NCBI RefSeq assembly: GCF_014203735.1
Contig: NZ_JACHJQ010000003.1
Span: forward strand, 791,326-855,325
From: Actinophytocola algeriensis
GTDB taxonomy: Bacteria > Actinomycetota > Actinomycetes > Mycobacteriales > Pseudonocardiaceae
Reading direction: 5' to 3'
Length of the DNA stretch: 64,000 bases
The notes beneath the pieces are model-generated. The model had not been told where the DNA came from, did not search any database, and saw nothing but the letters and a program-made list of their open reading frames with translations. The position numbers were made by a program, and so were the translations under genes. Position 1 is the first letter of the stretch. Each line of letters begins with the position of its first letter. This document shows positions 63,673-64,000 of this stretch, piece after piece.

Positions 63673-64000
63673 GTGCTTCGCTACACGGTTCGGCGGTTGC
63701 TGCAGCTCGTAATCGTCGTCGGGGTGCTGTCGCTGCTGCTGTTCGCGTGGCTCCGCTCGCTCCCAGGAGGGCCGGTCTCGGCCCTCCTGGGCGAGCGGGC
63801 GACCGCTGCGAGCCGGGCCCGGCTCACCCAAGAGCTGGGTCTGGACCAGCCGATATTCGTCCAGTACTGGAAGTTCCTCACGCGTGCCGCGTCGGGGGAC
63901 TTCGGGGTGTCGACGGGCGTGCAGCCCGGTGACACCGCGTCCGAGATCTTCCTCCAGCGGTTCCCCGCGACGCTGGAGCTGTCGTTCCTGGCGATCGTCA
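63673..64000 (+). CDS. ABC importer permease (DppB/OppB type), 3' partial
   Basis: Starts GTG at 63673 and runs out of the window; the visible 109 residues include LRYTVRRLLQLVIVVGVLSL as the first helix and RLTQELGLDQPIFVQYWKF, both conserved in DppB-type permeases. Partner of the binding protein 37 nt upstream. Confidence 0.92.
   Translation, partial: MLRYTVRRLLQLVIVVGVLSLLLFAWLRSLPGGPVSALLGERATAASRARLTQELGLDQPIFVQYWKFLTRAASGDFGVSTGVQPGDTASEIFLQRFPATLELSFLAIV

Overview
The window is high-GC actinomycete chromosome. A two-domain geosmin synthase, a dnaX/ybaB/recR block beside the SRP RNA gene, tadA with its actinobacterial partner gene, an LAETG-anchored surface protein and many GTG starts with 4-nt start/stop overlaps fit a filamentous actinomycete, most likely of the Pseudonocardiaceae (Lentzea/Saccharothrix/Actinosynnema-like). 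The family assignment is an inference.

Left part (1-29,260): The window opens in a zinc-ribbon membrane protein. It is followed by a BTAD/ATPase regulator, a COG1470-type membrane protein and a LuxR-type regulator, a neighbourhood resembling the edge of a contractile-injection-system (phage-tail-like) locus. Then come a PucR regulator, a lytic transglycosylase, an MFS transporter, two Mce-associated-type proteins, an ABC-2 exporter divergent from a MarR/GbsR-like regulator, a DUF885 metallohydrolase, and an LAETG-anchored thioester-domain protein. An MT0933-type antitoxin and a glycolipid-binding-domain protein follow. A lone SIR2-domain protein with a GAF-like C-terminus (candidate defence effector) precedes tyrA, an M20 amidohydrolase, tadA and its partner, a GNAT, tRNA-Ser(CGA) and a secreted nuclease-like protein.

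Integrated element (about 30,003-52,531, ~22.5 kb): A 57-bp exact repeat of the 3' half of tRNA-Ser(GGA) bounds an actinomycete integrative and conjugative element (AICE). From left to right it carries type I restriction-modification (hsdM-hsdS-hsdR, minus strand), an XRE/DUF397 pair, a small hypothetical, a phosphotransferase-fold gene translationally coupled to a tiny leader ORF, a TPR regulator and a small membrane protein. A GntR repressor faces an operator array and the transfer operon (coiled-coil protein, membrane protein, FtsK/TraB translocase). An iteron-like array, prim-pol, RecA-fold ATPase, xis and a tyrosine integrase follow. The right end has three lower-GC minus-strand genes (GrpB-type, nucleotidyltransferase-type, Crp/Fnr). 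Repeated 12-nt-spaced motifs lie just inside both att cores.

Right part (52,532-64,000): An ECF sigma factor with a membrane partner, a frameshifted sigma-factor remnant, geosmin synthase, an unusual A-poor repeat tract, SRP RNA, dnaX, an amidase lipoprotein, ybaB, recR, a P-loop kinase-like gene, and the start of a peptide ABC importer operon whose permease runs off the window.

The strongest leads are the exact ICE boundaries with their candidate control sites, the solitary SIR2-GAF-like gene, and two A-depleted tracts lying directly 3' of structural RNA genes and sharing the same hairpin motif.
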